Shown here in pieces: positions 26,886 through 34,771 of a stretch of DNA of 50,449 nucleotides. The stretch comes from CAYRGQ01 sp964423925 (GTDB taxonomy: Bacteria > Bacteroidota > Bacteroidia > Sphingobacteriales > Sphingobacteriaceae). The translations under genes and the position numbers were made by a program. Within the stretch, counting starts at the first letter, position 1. Every line of letters begins with the position of its first letter. The DNA lies in contig CAYRGQ010000023.1 in assembly GCA_964423925.1 (NCBI GenBank), positions 1-50,449 of the forward strand. Direction: 5' to 3'. The notes below the pieces were generated by a model. The model was not told the origin of the DNA. It ran no database searches and worked only from the letters and a program-made list of their open reading frames with translations.

Positions 26886-28082
26886 CTACTTGATGCGCTG
26901 AAGTTTCACGGTTACGGTCTCCAGCGTTCCGTTCCGACTAATGATCATCGGCACGCGTCGGCGTCCGTACATCAGCAAGCGCTTGTACTGCGCAAAATCC
27001 TGACTGACATCATTGTCCACGGCGATGACCACATCCCCATCGCGCAGCCCGGCGAGATCGCCAGGCGAACCTTTCACTACAGAACCTATCGTGATGTATC
27101 CGTCTATCGCGTACAGCTCGATACCCGAGTACACGTAGGAAAACGGCTCGCGGTAAAGCCCATTGGGCTGAAGGTGGATCTCTCGCGCTGGATAATTTAC
27201 AATGAGATTAAACCGCTTTAGGATTTGGTTCCCGATCAATCCGCCTAAGTACGGATAGGACGTAACGTTATACTCATCATCGAATATCATGGCCGGCACT
27301 TTACGAAATCGATAGGGTCCGATGCGAAAACTACGGGCTACCGTCAGCGCCATGGGAAACTGGCCGCCCACGCCGTAGGCATTGACAGGGAAACGCTTTC
27401 GCTTTCTTCTGAATACCGCACTATCCTCGACGAAATCTTCCGAAAGAATCAGGGGCAGCCCAGCGCCGATATCGAACAAATACCGCGCGGCAATCGACCG
27501 GCTGTCACGTAGCTGGGCCGATTGGACAGGGAGTGTCCGTATGAAAGGGCGGAGCAAATGACCGCCCCGTGGGTAGCGTAGCGTACCAATGGTATGGAGT
27601 TGCAACTCCCTATTGTCGTAGTCGATCTTGACGATGTACCGACTGAACAAGGCGTAGCCAATCACGCCGTCGATAGGCTCGCCGTAGACGTAAGACAGAA
27701 ACTCATAATCGTTGATATGAAAATCGAGGCTGTCGATAAGCTCATCGCCTAGCTGGAGCCGCCTATCGTAGAGAAAAAATACCTTGCGTACGCCGGCGAT
27801 GCCCCGGATATTCATGGCGCTGGGTTCGGGCGTCAGCCCCATGCGGGCCGCCACGGCTGAGTCGAGGGATATGCCGCTACTGCCCGTATCGAGCACGAAA
27901 GTGAGGCTATCCGCGTGACCGGGCATAAGCCCCCTAATGAGAATCACGCTCTCCGCCACCAGCCGAAACGGCACGGTGGTGACGTGCTGAGACGCAGGCG
28001 GCGCAAAAATCTCTTGCCCGAGCACTCCCGGCAAGCAGGCGCACAGCATCAGCAAAGCGGAAATGGACCTGAGGGCCTGCAT
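26886..28082 (-). CDS. Exported double retropepsin-like aspartyl protease with PDZ domain
   Basis: 398 residues with a signal peptide (about 1-22). Two retropepsin-like units follow: the first has the canonical DTGSSG (65-70) with LDTG context, the second has DIGAG (204-208) in LFDIGAGLPLILS, i.e. Ile in place of Thr. Each is followed by a hydrophobic IxGxxxL unit (GVIGYALFSRY near 140, GLIGNQILKRF near 281-291). A PDZ domain (about 315-395; GSVVKGSPGDLAGLRDGDVV) ends the protein. This is the aspartyl protease + PDZ architecture of Bacteroidota; it acts in periplasm or at the surface on unknown proteins. A strong Shine-Dalgarno (AAAGGAGGG) precedes the ATG. Monocistronic; neighbours divergent or separated by 232 nt. 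Confidence 0.85.
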   Translation of the reverse strand: MQALRSISALLMLCACLPGVLGQEIFAPPASQHVTTVPFRLVAESVILIRGLMPGHADSLTFVLDTGSSGISLDSAVAARMGLTPEPSAMNIRGIAGVRKVFFLYDRRLQLGDELIDSLDFHINDYEFLSYVYGEPIDGVIGYALFSRYIVKIDYDNRELQLHTIGTLRYPRGGHLLRPFIRTLPVQSAQLRDSRSIAARYLFDIGAGLPLILSEDFVEDSAVFRRKRKRFPVNAYGVGGQFPMALTVARSFRIGPYRFRKVPAMIFDDEYNVTSYPYLGGLIGNQILKRFNLIVNYPAREIHLQPNGLYREPFSYVYSGIELYAIDGYITIGSVVKGSPGDLAGLRDGDVVIAVDNDVSQDFAQYKRLLMYGRRRVPMIISRNGTLETVTVKLQRIK

Positions 28083-28086
28083 CGTT

Positions 28087-28095
28087 CCCTCCTTT
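28087..28095 (-). promoter_or_regulatory. Strong Shine-Dalgarno of the aspartyl protease gene
   Basis: AAAGGAGGG on the minus strand 4 nt before the ATG (anti-SD core GGAGG about 6 nt away). Such a full match is rare among the genes here and supports the chosen start. Confidence 0.75.
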
Positions 28096-28210
28096 CTGTC
28101 ATTGGGTTATCCTATCGTCGAATATACGAAAAAAAAACGCGCGACAGCGTCAAGCCGATTCACGCTAAAAAGGACTCCGGACCACATTTCGAATAACGCC
28201 CAGCAATCCT

Positions 28211-28218
28211 TATCTTCA
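28211..28218 (+). promoter_or_regulatory. Possible -7 promoter box of the CPBP gene
   Basis: TATCTTCA, 16 nt before the ATG, preceded at 20 nt by TTTC (28187-28190). It deviates from TAnnTTTG at the last two bases but resembles TACCTTCA upstream of the gene at 46432. Confidence 0.4.
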
Positions 28219-28234
28219 CCGCATAATTCAATCT

Positions 28235-29179
28235 ATGCGCATAGACGAGCATCCAGGGGCAGCACGCGGACAGTATGTGGTACAGCCAAACCACCCGGGC
28301 GTATCCCTCATCCTGCTGCTATTCTTGATGGCCGTGGGATATTTCGTGTTTGGTGGGCTGTCCGTTTTCGTAGCCTTGGCAGCAACGGACGTGTCGAGCG
28401 TCAATGATCTGATGGCTAACTTAGAAGGCACGGGAACTAATGCCGCCGCCCTGAAAGTCATACAGGCTGGCTCGAGCATCGGGATGTTTGTCATGCCCCC
28501 ACTGCTATTGTCCGTCCTTGAGCGTAGGCGAACGACCTACCTAAATCATACCACAACCGTACCGCCCTCACTATGGCTGATTGTGGTGGCGCTGATGTTT
28601 TTTGCCGCGCCCATCATTGAACTTAGCATCCAACTCAACGAAGCCATGCGCCTGCCTTCAGCGTTGGCAGGAATTGAGGCGTGGATGCAAGAGCAGGAGC
28701 TCAAAATGGAACGCCTTACCCATCTTTTCCTGGCTGACACGCACTACGCCGGATTAGTAATTAATCTAGTGGTCATTGCCGTCATCCCCGCTATCGGCGA
28801 GGAATTTCTATTCCGAGGTTGCCTACAGGGAATTCTGATGCGCTGGCTCCGCAATCCCCATGTCGCGATTTGGCTTTGTGCCATTGTGTTTAGCGCCATA
28901 CACATGCAATTTTATGGCTTTTTGCCGCGGATGCTACTCGGCGCACTGTTTGGGTACCTCGTGTTTTGGGGCCAAAACATTTGGCTCGCCATCTTTGCCC
29001 ACTTCCTCAACAATGCGACGGCTACCGTTTCGGCCTTCTACCTGCAGCGCCAAGGCAAAAGCTTGGATGAGATTAATTTTGGCGACCAGATACCGTTTTA
29101 CGTATACTTGCTGAGCATTGCCATGGCTACGCTGTTGCTTTACCAATATCGCAAGACCGCACGAACCGGAAAAGATTAA
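28235..29179 (+). CDS. CPBP-family intramembrane metalloprotease
   Basis: 314-residue membrane protein with about seven hydrophobic segments. The CPBP/CAAX-protease signatures are intact: motif 1 EEFLFRG (Glu189, Glu190, Arg194), motif 2 FSAIHMQFYGF (His223) and motif 3 IFAHFLNN (His256). The relatives include eukaryotic Rce1 and bacterial proteins linked to bacteriocin immunity or membrane signalling; the substrate here is unknown. First gene of CPBP - DUF2007 - cdsA, with DUF2007 beginning 2 nt after the stop, so co-translation is likely. Confidence 0.9.
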   Translation: MRIDEHPGAARGQYVVQPNHPGVSLILLLFLMAVGYFVFGGLSVFVALAATDVSSVNDLMANLEGTGTNAAALKVIQAGSSIGMFVMPPLLLSVLERRRTTYLNHTTTVPPSLWLIVVALMFFAAPIIELSIQLNEAMRLPSALAGIEAWMQEQELKMERLTHLFLADTHYAGLVINLVVIAVIPAIGEEFLFRGCLQGILMRWLRNPHVAIWLCAIVFSAIHMQFYGFLPRMLLGALFGYLVFWGQNIWLAIFAHFLNNATATVSAFYLQRQGKSLDEINFGDQIPFYVYLLSIAMATLLLYQYRKTARTGKD

Positions 29180-29181
29180 TT

Positions 29182-29391
29182 ATGGAAAAGAACTGGAAGA
29201 AAATTTGGACGACGACCAACCTCATGGAGGCAGAGATCATCAAGCAAATGCTATTGGAAAACGAGGTGAATGCCGTGTTGATGAACAAGCAGATATCGCC
29301 TTATAATCTCGGCACTGTCGAGTTATACGTCCATGAGCAACAGGTCGACCTCGCGTTGGGATTGATGGCCGATAACGACGAAAAAGCCTAA
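29182..29391 (+). CDS. DUF2007 family small protein
   Basis: 69 residues, no signal peptide or membrane segment. The pattern WTTTNLMEAEIIKQMLLENEV...NKQISPYNLGTVELYVHEQQVDLALGLM is the DUF2007 'putative signal transducing' fold, a small ferredoxin-like module related to ACT-like domains. It sits 2 nt after the CPBP protease and 6 nt before cdsA, so it is translated with both. The function is unknown; by position it may modulate one of these membrane enzymes, which is inference. Confidence 0.85.
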   Translation: MEKNWKKIWTTTNLMEAEIIKQMLLENEVNAVLMNKQISPYNLGTVELYVHEQQVDLALGLMADNDEKA

Positions 29392-29397
29392 ACGGGT

Positions 29398-30201
29398 ATG
29401 AGAGTTCGCGCAATTACAGCGGTGGTTTTTGTGGCGGTCATGCTGGCAGCAGTAATGATCAGCGCGCATGCGTTCACCCTGTTTTTCATGTTGCTGAGCG
29501 TGTGGTGCGCCGGAGAGTTTTACCAGATCGTGGCGCCTCGCATCTCCGTGCCTGGCCGCATCCTGGGTCTTGCCTTGGCCGGCGGCATCTTTGCCACCGT
29601 AGCCGCCTACCAATACGGGATTATCTTCTCCCTGGCCTACTTAATCTGGCTACTTCCCTTGTTGCCGGCCGTTTTCATCACCGAGCTATTCGGCAGATCG
29701 ACCATGCCCTTTACGAGTATAGGCTTTACTATTCTGGGTTTGGCCTATGTAATTCTGCCCTTTCTCTGCTTTTTTTCGTTGGCGTTTATCGACGGTCGTT
29801 TCAACTACGAAATTCCGCTGGGCTTCCTATTGATTCTCTGGGCTAACGATACGGGCGCATACTTGGCCGGTCGGGCATTGGGCAAGCACAAACTCTTCGA
29901 GCGCATCTCGCCAAACAAAACGTGGGAAGGCTTGGGCGGAGGCGTCCTACTGTCTATCGTACTCGCATTGATTGCGCACCACTACTTTGACGCATTCACG
30001 CTAACGCAATGGTTGGTCATTGCCATTCTGATTTCAACATTCGGTACGCTTGGTGATTTGGTGGAATCCATGCTCAAACGGAGCCTAGAAGTCAAGGACT
30101 CGGGAAATATCCTGCCCGGCCACGGCGGGCTGCTCGACCGTTTTGACGGGCTGTTACTTGCGGCGCCGATGGTGTATTTCTACGTGATGGTATTGGCCTA
30201 A
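29398..30201 (+). CDS. cdsA: Phosphatidate cytidylyltransferase CdsA
   Basis: Makes CDP-diacylglycerol from phosphatidate and CTP, the precursor of all membrane phospholipids. The 267-residue product has about seven membrane helices, the conserved SPNKTWEG (171-178) and the CDP-DAG synthase signature at 224-251 (SMLKRSLEVKDSGNILPGHG followed by GLLDRFDG), including the acidic residues for metal binding. Last gene of the CPBP - DUF2007 - cdsA unit, 6 nt after DUF2007. Its stop codon overlaps that of the convergent EamA gene by 4 nt, so no terminator fits between them. Confidence 0.96.
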   Translation: MRVRAITAVVFVAVMLAAVMISAHAFTLFFMLLSVWCAGEFYQIVAPRISVPGRILGLALAGGIFATVAAYQYGIIFSLAYLIWLLPLLPAVFITELFGRSTMPFTSIGFTILGLAYVILPFLCFFSLAFIDGRFNYEIPLGFLLILWANDTGAYLAGRALGKHKLFERISPNKTWEGLGGGVLLSIVLALIAHHYFDAFTLTQWLVIAILISTFGTLGDLVESMLKRSLEVKDSGNILPGHGGLLDRFDGLLLAAPMVYFYVMVLA

Positions 30202-31097
30202 GCCTCCCGCTTGCCACGTTTCCACTGCACGATGTAAAGACCTGCTAACACCAGGACCACGCCTACAAAGGTATGCCACGTGACCGGTTCGCCGAGCACG
30301 GCAGCCGCCATAGCAAACCCTGCTATGGGACAAAGAAACAACCAAAAAGACGCTTTGACGGGATGCTCCCGCAAGAGGTATTGCCAAAGTAGCACCGCCA
30401 CGATCGACACGGGCAGCGCCAGCCAGGTAGTCGCTATCCAGAAACTCGCATCATAAATATTTAGCGATGGCTCAAAGACCAGTAGCGCCACGGGCAGCAA
30501 TGACAGCCCTCCGAAGAGCGTCTGCCATCCGTTGATAACTAGCATATGTAATCCGTTCCAAGAGGTACGCGCAAAATAAATCGCCCCCGCCGAATAGGAG
30601 GCCATGCTCAATAGCAGGATAGCCAATCCCTGGGGCGTCGTATAACTGCCCTGTATGAGTGGTATGGCGACAATTAGCAGTCCAATCGAACAAAAAGCTA
30701 TACTCAGCGCCATACGTCCACCGAAAGGTTGACGAAACCACAGGGCACTAATCAGGCTAATGAGTACAGGATTGGTTGCTACAAGCAATGCGCCAAGACC
30801 GGCAGACACCTGTTGGAGGGCGATGACGTAAAGCCCTAGGTAAATGCCGACATTGAGCAATCCGTACACGAATAACAGGCGCCATTCCTGCTTTTTGGGC
30901 AGGCGATACCCCAAGAAACCGTGTGCCAGTACCAACATGAGGGTAGCGGCCATAGCGAATCGGCTAAGTGCAATCACGAACGGTTGGGCCGATTCCAAAC
31001 CGATCTTGGTCGCCGTGGATGCCGATCCCCAAAGGACAGCAAACACCAGTCCGGCTATGACCGTACCGGCTTGGGTAGATAAAGGCTTTTTTAACAT
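30198..31097 (-). CDS. EamA-family (DMT superfamily) transporter
   Basis: 299-residue inner-membrane protein with about ten helices in two EamA repeats (about 9-142 and 154-290); landmarks are VLWGSASTATKIGLE, SAGLGALLVATNPVLISLIS in repeat one and PVSIVAVLLWQYLL, FLCPIAGFAMAAAVLGEP in repeat two. DMT exporters move amino acids, nucleotide precursors or metabolites; the substrate cannot be read. The ATG at 31097 is preferred because a promoter-like element at 31115-31143 lies just upstream and inside the longer frames starting at 31187 or 31130. It ends convergent with cdsA, overlapping by 4 nt. Confidence 0.88.
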   Translation of the reverse strand: MLKKPLSTQAGTVIAGLVFAVLWGSASTATKIGLESAQPFVIALSRFAMAATLMLVLAHGFLGYRLPKKQEWRLLFVYGLLNVGIYLGLYVIALQQVSAGLGALLVATNPVLISLISALWFRQPFGGRMALSIAFCSIGLLIVAIPLIQGSYTTPQGLAILLLSMASYSAGAIYFARTSWNGLHMLVINGWQTLFGGLSLLPVALLVFEPSLNIYDASFWIATTWLALPVSIVAVLLWQYLLREHPVKASFWLFLCPIAGFAMAAAVLGEPVTWHTFVGVVLVLAGLYIVQWKRGKREA

Positions 31098-31114
31098 GTA
31101 CGAGAATTCCGTGG

Positions 31115-31143
31115 CTAAGGTAGGCAACATTCGCTGTCGCAAA
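31115..31143 (-). promoter_or_regulatory. Putative promoter of the EamA gene
   Basis: On the minus strand TTTG (31143-31140), 17 nt, TACCTTAG (31122-31115), one mismatch to TAnnTTTG and spacing 2 nt short of ideal. It leaves a 17-nt leader to the ATG at 31097 and supports that start. Confidence 0.5.
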
Positions 31144-31197
31144 AAATGGGAGAGCAAGAAAGGTGCTCGTACGTAACCCGGCTTCACTCAATTCCGT

Positions 31198-31205
31198 TAT
31201 CTTTG
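31198..31205 (+). promoter_or_regulatory. -7 promoter box of the YkuD-like gene
   Basis: TATCTTTG, exact consensus, with only 4 nt before the GTG start at 31210. Predicts a leaderless or near-leaderless transcript. No TTTG 19 nt upstream. Confidence 0.6.
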
Positions 31206-31209
31206 CTTC

Positions 31210-31998
31210 GTGAACACCTTACTGAAATCATTGTGGCTTAGTCCCTTTGGCATCCTGATGTGGGCAGCATGCTATTCACCGCATGCTCCCCGCGCATCGG
31301 ATTCGGTCCCTATCGACACGGGTAGCGTTGTGTCAGCAGCGTCGGCAGCTGAGGTGGACACCTTCCATGCGGCCGTGATGAATAAGTACACCCAAATGGG
31401 GCTTGCCAACTATAACTTGGACACGAGCGTGTTCGCCATGGCCTACACGGGCTACCTCAATCTCCGCGCTGCCGACCAGACCAGCAGCTCGATATTGACC
31501 ATCGTCGACTTCAACGTTCCTAGCGACCAGCCCCGGATGTGGATTGTCGAATTGGCCCAAGATTCCCTCCTTCTCCATACATGGTCGGCCCATGGGGAAG
31601 GCAGCGGGCGCGAGATGGCCACCCGCTTTTCCAACAGGCCGGGCTCGCTGCAAACAAGCCTAGGCTTCTACCTAACGGCAGAGGAATATATCGGCAAGAA
31701 CGGACGGTCTTTGCGGTTGGACGGGTTGGACGAAGGATTCAACACCAACGCAAGGCGCCGGTACGTGGTCATGCACGGCGCAGATTACGTTAGCCAGGAT
31801 ACCATCGACGCGCTGGGTTATTTGGGCAACAGCGAAGGATGCCCTGCGGTATCGCACGCGGTCAACCACCAAGTCATCGATTGGGTCAAGGGTAAGTCGG
31901 TCCTGTTTATCACAGGTCCTGATGCCGGCTACCATTCCGTTTGGTTAAAACGAGAGACCGCCCATAGATTCCTGCGGGACGACGGCGGCGCTGGTTAA
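31210..31998 (+). CDS. Murein L,D-transpeptidase catalytic-domain family protein (YkuD-like)
   Basis: 262 residues with an N-terminal hydrophobic segment ending MWAAC (Cys21), a probable but non-canonical lipobox. The C-terminal half carries the YkuD_2-type pattern: RYVVMHGADY (His189, Gly190) and GNSEGCPAV with the putative nucleophile Cys211, the order His...Ser-x-Gly-Cys of L,D-transpeptidases. These enzymes form 3-3 cross-links or attach proteins to peptidoglycan; this subfamily is little studied. The start is GTG at 31210, directly behind a TATCTTTG box; the next ATG (31258) would cut the signal sequence. Its TAA shares TTAA with the stop of convergent rmuC. Confidence 0.82.
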   Translation: MNTLLKSLWLSPFGILMWAACYSPHAPRASDSVPIDTGSVVSAASAAEVDTFHAAVMNKYTQMGLANYNLDTSVFAMAYTGYLNLRAADQTSSSILTIVDFNVPSDQPRMWIVELAQDSLLLHTWSAHGEGSGREMATRFSNRPGSLQTSLGFYLTAEEYIGKNGRSLRLDGLDEGFNTNARRRYVVMHGADYVSQDTIDALGYLGNSEGCPAVSHAVNHQVIDWVKGKSVLFITGPDAGYHSVWLKRETAHRFLRDDGGAG

Positions 31999-33368
31999 GC
32001 TTGGTCCAAATCGTCGTCGACGTATTTATCGCTTAGTTGTTTATTAGCCCGCGCACCCAACTTCTTGAGGTTCTCCACTTTTCGAATCACGTTGCCCGGT
32101 CCGGTCCCCAGTTTGCGCGTTGCTGCCTCATGGTGTTGCACCGCACGCCCCAAATGCTGACCTACGCTTTCCATATCGTCTAGGAATCCCACAAACTTGT
32201 CGTACAACGCACCGGCCTCCTTGGCAATTTCCAACACGTTGCGCGTCTGACGTTCTTGTTTCCACATACTGGCAATAGTGCGCAACGTAGCCAAGAGGGT
32301 GGACGGGCTGACGATGACCACCCGCCTATCCCATGCGTCGCTAAAGATTTCGGGCTTGTAGGTGACCGACATGCTGAACGCCGATTCGATTGGCATGAAA
32401 AGGAGCACGAAGTCGGGGGAATTGATCCCGTACAGCGTTTGATAATTTTTTGCCGACAAGCTTTTTACATGGTTTTCCACCGACAGAACATGCTGCCGAG
32501 CGCTGAGTTCCGCTTGCTCCTCATTTTCCGCATTGACCCACTTTTCGTAGGCAACGAGCGAAACCTTAGCGTCTATAACGAGGTGTTTGTTGTCCGGCAG
32601 CTCGATAATCGCATCCGGCTGCAGGCGGCGACCGTCCTCGTCCAGCATGGATTGTTGCAAGCGATATTCGCGGTCTTTCGCTAAGCCCGAACGCTCCAAT
32701 ACCCGTTCTAAGATAACCTCCCCCCAGTTACCTTGTTTCTTGCTGTCGCCTTTGAGCGCGCGCGTGAGGTTGCTTGCTTCATCTTGGATCCGCAGACTTT
32801 GCTCCATCAATTGCTGCACGACACCTTTCAGCGCATTGCGCTCAGCGGCCTCGACACGGTACGCTTTGTCGACCTTCTCTTCGAACGTTTTGAGCTTGTC
32901 TCTGAGCGGGTTGAGGATACTTTCGATCGACTTGCTGTTCGTTTCGGTAAATTTCTGGGTCTTCTCCTCCAGGATACGGTCGGCCAGCCCACGAAATTCG
33001 AGATTAAACTGTTCGCGTATTTGTTTGATTTCCTCTTTTTGCTCGGCTATTTTTTCCTGTTGCGACTGGTAATAGGAGCGCATACTTTCTAAGGCGCGCT
33101 GCGCATCCAAATGCTCGGTCCGCAAGCGTTCAAGATCTGCGCGCCACTGCTCCCGCTCGGATTGGAGGGAACGTTCCGTGCGGGCCTTCTCGTCGGCGTG
33201 GGACTGCGCCTGCTGCTCCATACGTGCCAGTTGCAAAGCGAGTTCCTCACGCTCTCGGCGCAGGGTCGTCAGTTCTTGCCCTTGTCCGGGCGATGTGTTC
33301 CGCTTGACAAATAAAATCAAGGCTATCAGCATGAAAAGCACGGAAATAGCGATTAGGTATAAATCCAT
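31995..33368 (-). CDS. rmuC: DNA recombination protein RmuC
   Basis: 457 residues: an N-terminal membrane anchor (about 4-20), a long coiled coil (about 30-135, Glu/Gln/Arg-rich), then the RmuC nuclease-like domain (about 170-400) with GNWGEVILERVLERSGL, LPDNKHLVIDAKVSLVAYE and VLLFMPIESAFS. RmuC limits inversions at short repeats in E. coli and belongs to the restriction-endonuclease-like (PD-(D/E)xK) superfamily; the DAK in VIDAKVS fits that core. A TACCTTTG promoter box ends 4 nt before the ATG. It ends convergent with the YkuD-like gene, overlapping by 4 nt. Confidence 0.93.
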   Translation of the reverse strand: MDLYLIAISVLFMLIALILFVKRNTSPGQGQELTTLRREREELALQLARMEQQAQSHADEKARTERSLQSEREQWRADLERLRTEHLDAQRALESMRSYYQSQQEKIAEQKEEIKQIREQFNLEFRGLADRILEEKTQKFTETNSKSIESILNPLRDKLKTFEEKVDKAYRVEAAERNALKGVVQQLMEQSLRIQDEASNLTRALKGDSKKQGNWGEVILERVLERSGLAKDREYRLQQSMLDEDGRRLQPDAIIELPDNKHLVIDAKVSLVAYEKWVNAENEEQAELSARQHVLSVENHVKSLSAKNYQTLYGINSPDFVLLFMPIESAFSMSVTYKPEIFSDAWDRRVVIVSPSTLLATLRTIASMWKQERQTRNVLEIAKEAGALYDKFVGFLDDMESVGQHLGRAVQHHEAATRKLGTGPGNVIRKVENLKKLGARANKQLSDKYVDDDLDQA

Positions 33369-33372
33369 AAGA

Positions 33373-33380
33373 CAAAGGTA
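33373..33380 (-). promoter_or_regulatory. -7 promoter box of rmuC
   Basis: TACCTTTG on the minus strand, exact consensus, 4 nt (TCTT) before the ATG. Near-leaderless mRNA expected. Confidence 0.6.
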
Positions 33381-33500
33381 GGAAAAGATCGAATTTTAGG
33401 CCGTGCGGGAAATCCTCGTCTCGACCGCAGGACAACATCAACGAATTTGCCCGCTAGCGGACATACCAGCGTCACGTTGGAGAAGATAAATTCGGGAAGA

Positions 33501-33848
33501 CTAGGATATCCGGTTGTTAGTATCCGGAAAAAGTAGGATGGGTTTATATTCCTTGGCTTTTTCGAACTCCATCAATGCGTAGGAAATCACAATGATGATA
33601 TCGCCCACCTGTACCAAGCGGGCCGCGGCCCCATTCAGGCATACGGTACCTGACCCACGCTCGCCCTTGATCACGTACGTTTCGAAACGCGCGCCATTGT
33701 TATTGTTCACGATCTGTACCTTCTCGTTAGCAATAATGTTAGCCGCATCCATGAGGTCTTCATCTATTGTGATGCTCCCCACGTAGTTGAGCTCGGCCTG
33801 TGTCACCCGTACCCTATGAATCTTCGATTTCAACACCTCAATCATCAT
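33501..33848 (-). CDS. panD: Aspartate 1-decarboxylase PanD
   Basis: Pyruvoyl enzyme that makes beta-alanine, the partner of pantoate in the PanC reaction. The 115-residue proenzyme has the self-cleavage site Gly24-Ser25 (YVGSITID) and Lys9 in KSKIHRVRV, in the same positions as in E. coli when the first of two tandem ATGs is used. A YxxxNNxNGARFETYVI segment and GDIIIVISY complete the double-psi barrel. Own promoter box TATCTTTG 4 nt upstream. panC lies 67 nt upstream on the same strand. Confidence 0.97.
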   Translation of the reverse strand: MMIEVLKSKIHRVRVTQAELNYVGSITIDEDLMDAANIIANEKVQIVNNNNGARFETYVIKGERGSGTVCLNGAAARLVQVGDIIIVISYALMEFEKAKEYKPILLFPDTNNRIS

Positions 33849-33852
33849 AATA

Positions 33853-33860
33853 CAAAGATA
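33853..33860 (-). promoter_or_regulatory. -7 promoter box of panD
   Basis: TATCTTTG on the minus strand, exact consensus, 4 nt (TATT) before the first of two tandem ATGs (7 nt before the second). Confidence 0.6.
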
Positions 33861-33915
33861 CGGAAATTCTATAAAACGCAGTTCGCACTATCGACAACCT
33901 CAGCGCCTATTGGCC

Positions 33916-34761
33916 TTAATCCATCAGCATATTGTCGATCAAGCGGACGCCGTCTATCCACGCCGCGACGAGCGCCACTGCATTTTGGCCGGTCTTGACC
34001 TCCTCGATCTCCTCCAACGTGGAAGCGTCCCTTACCTCAAAATATTCGAGACGAACACCCTCGCTTGCGGATAGTCGCTCCGTGGCGGCCTGCACAATAT
34101 CGGCCAACGGCAGGTGCTTGCTATCTGCCTTCGCGGCGCGCAAGGCCTCTACAAGGGCCAACGCTTGCTTGCGCCCCCTATCGGACAGGCGCGTGTTGCG
34201 CGAACTCATCGCGAGGCCGTCGTGCTCGCGTACGGTCGGACAAATGGCCAGTCTAACAGGCATGTTGAGCGACTTTACCATGCGTTGGATAACCATGCAT
34301 TGCTGAAAATCTTTCTGGCCGAAGCATGCGATGTCTGGCATTACCGCTTCAAACAGCTTATGGACAATCTGGGTAACGCCTTGAAAATGGCCTGGCCGAT
34401 GCTTGGCGTCCAGAATTTTGTCAAGTTCCCCCAAATCTAAATGCCAGCTTGGCTCGCCAGTCGGATACATCTCTTCCACCTCCGGCATAAACAACAGGTC
34501 GCATTTAGCGTGCTGCAACATCTGGATGTCGCGCTCCACCGGGCGGGGATACTTGGCCAGGTCGTCCGGATCGTTAAACTGCGTGGGATTGACGAAGATA
34601 CTGGCCACCACGACGTCGACGAGTGGCCTGGCATATTCCACCAAGGACAGGTGGCCGGCATGCAAGGCCCCCATGGTTGGCACCAGCCCAATACGCTTGC
34701 CCGCTTTCCGGTGCGGTGCCAGCCAAGCGCTCAAATCGCTTCGGTTTTTGATAATCTCCAC
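33916..34761 (-). CDS. panC: Pantothenate synthetase PanC
   Basis: ATP-dependent condensation of pantoate and beta-alanine to pantothenate. The 281-residue protein shows the nucleotidyltransferase HIGH-type motif in PTMGALHAGHLSL (28-40, HAGH at 34-37), FVNPTQFNDPDDLAKYPR, FGQKDFQQCMVIQRMV and MSSRNTRLSDRGR (KMSKS region). Length is normal. It starts 10 nt after the kbl stop and so is probably read from the kbl promoter, while panD downstream has its own. Confidence 0.97.
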   Translation of the reverse strand: MEIIKNRSDLSAWLAPHRKAGKRIGLVPTMGALHAGHLSLVEYARPLVDVVVASIFVNPTQFNDPDDLAKYPRPVERDIQMLQHAKCDLLFMPEVEEMYPTGEPSWHLDLGELDKILDAKHRPGHFQGVTQIVHKLFEAVMPDIACFGQKDFQQCMVIQRMVKSLNMPVRLAICPTVREHDGLAMSSRNTRLSDRGRKQALALVEALRAAKADSKHLPLADIVQAATERLSASEGVRLEYFEVRDASTLEEIEEVKTGQNAVALVAAWIDGVRLIDNMLMD

Positions 34762-34771
34762 GGTGGGTTGT

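Noticed and set aside
31098..31187. Longer N-terminus of the EamA transporter
   Set aside because: The added 30 residues precede the first membrane helix without a clear role and cover a TTTG-N17-TACCTTAG promoter-like element.
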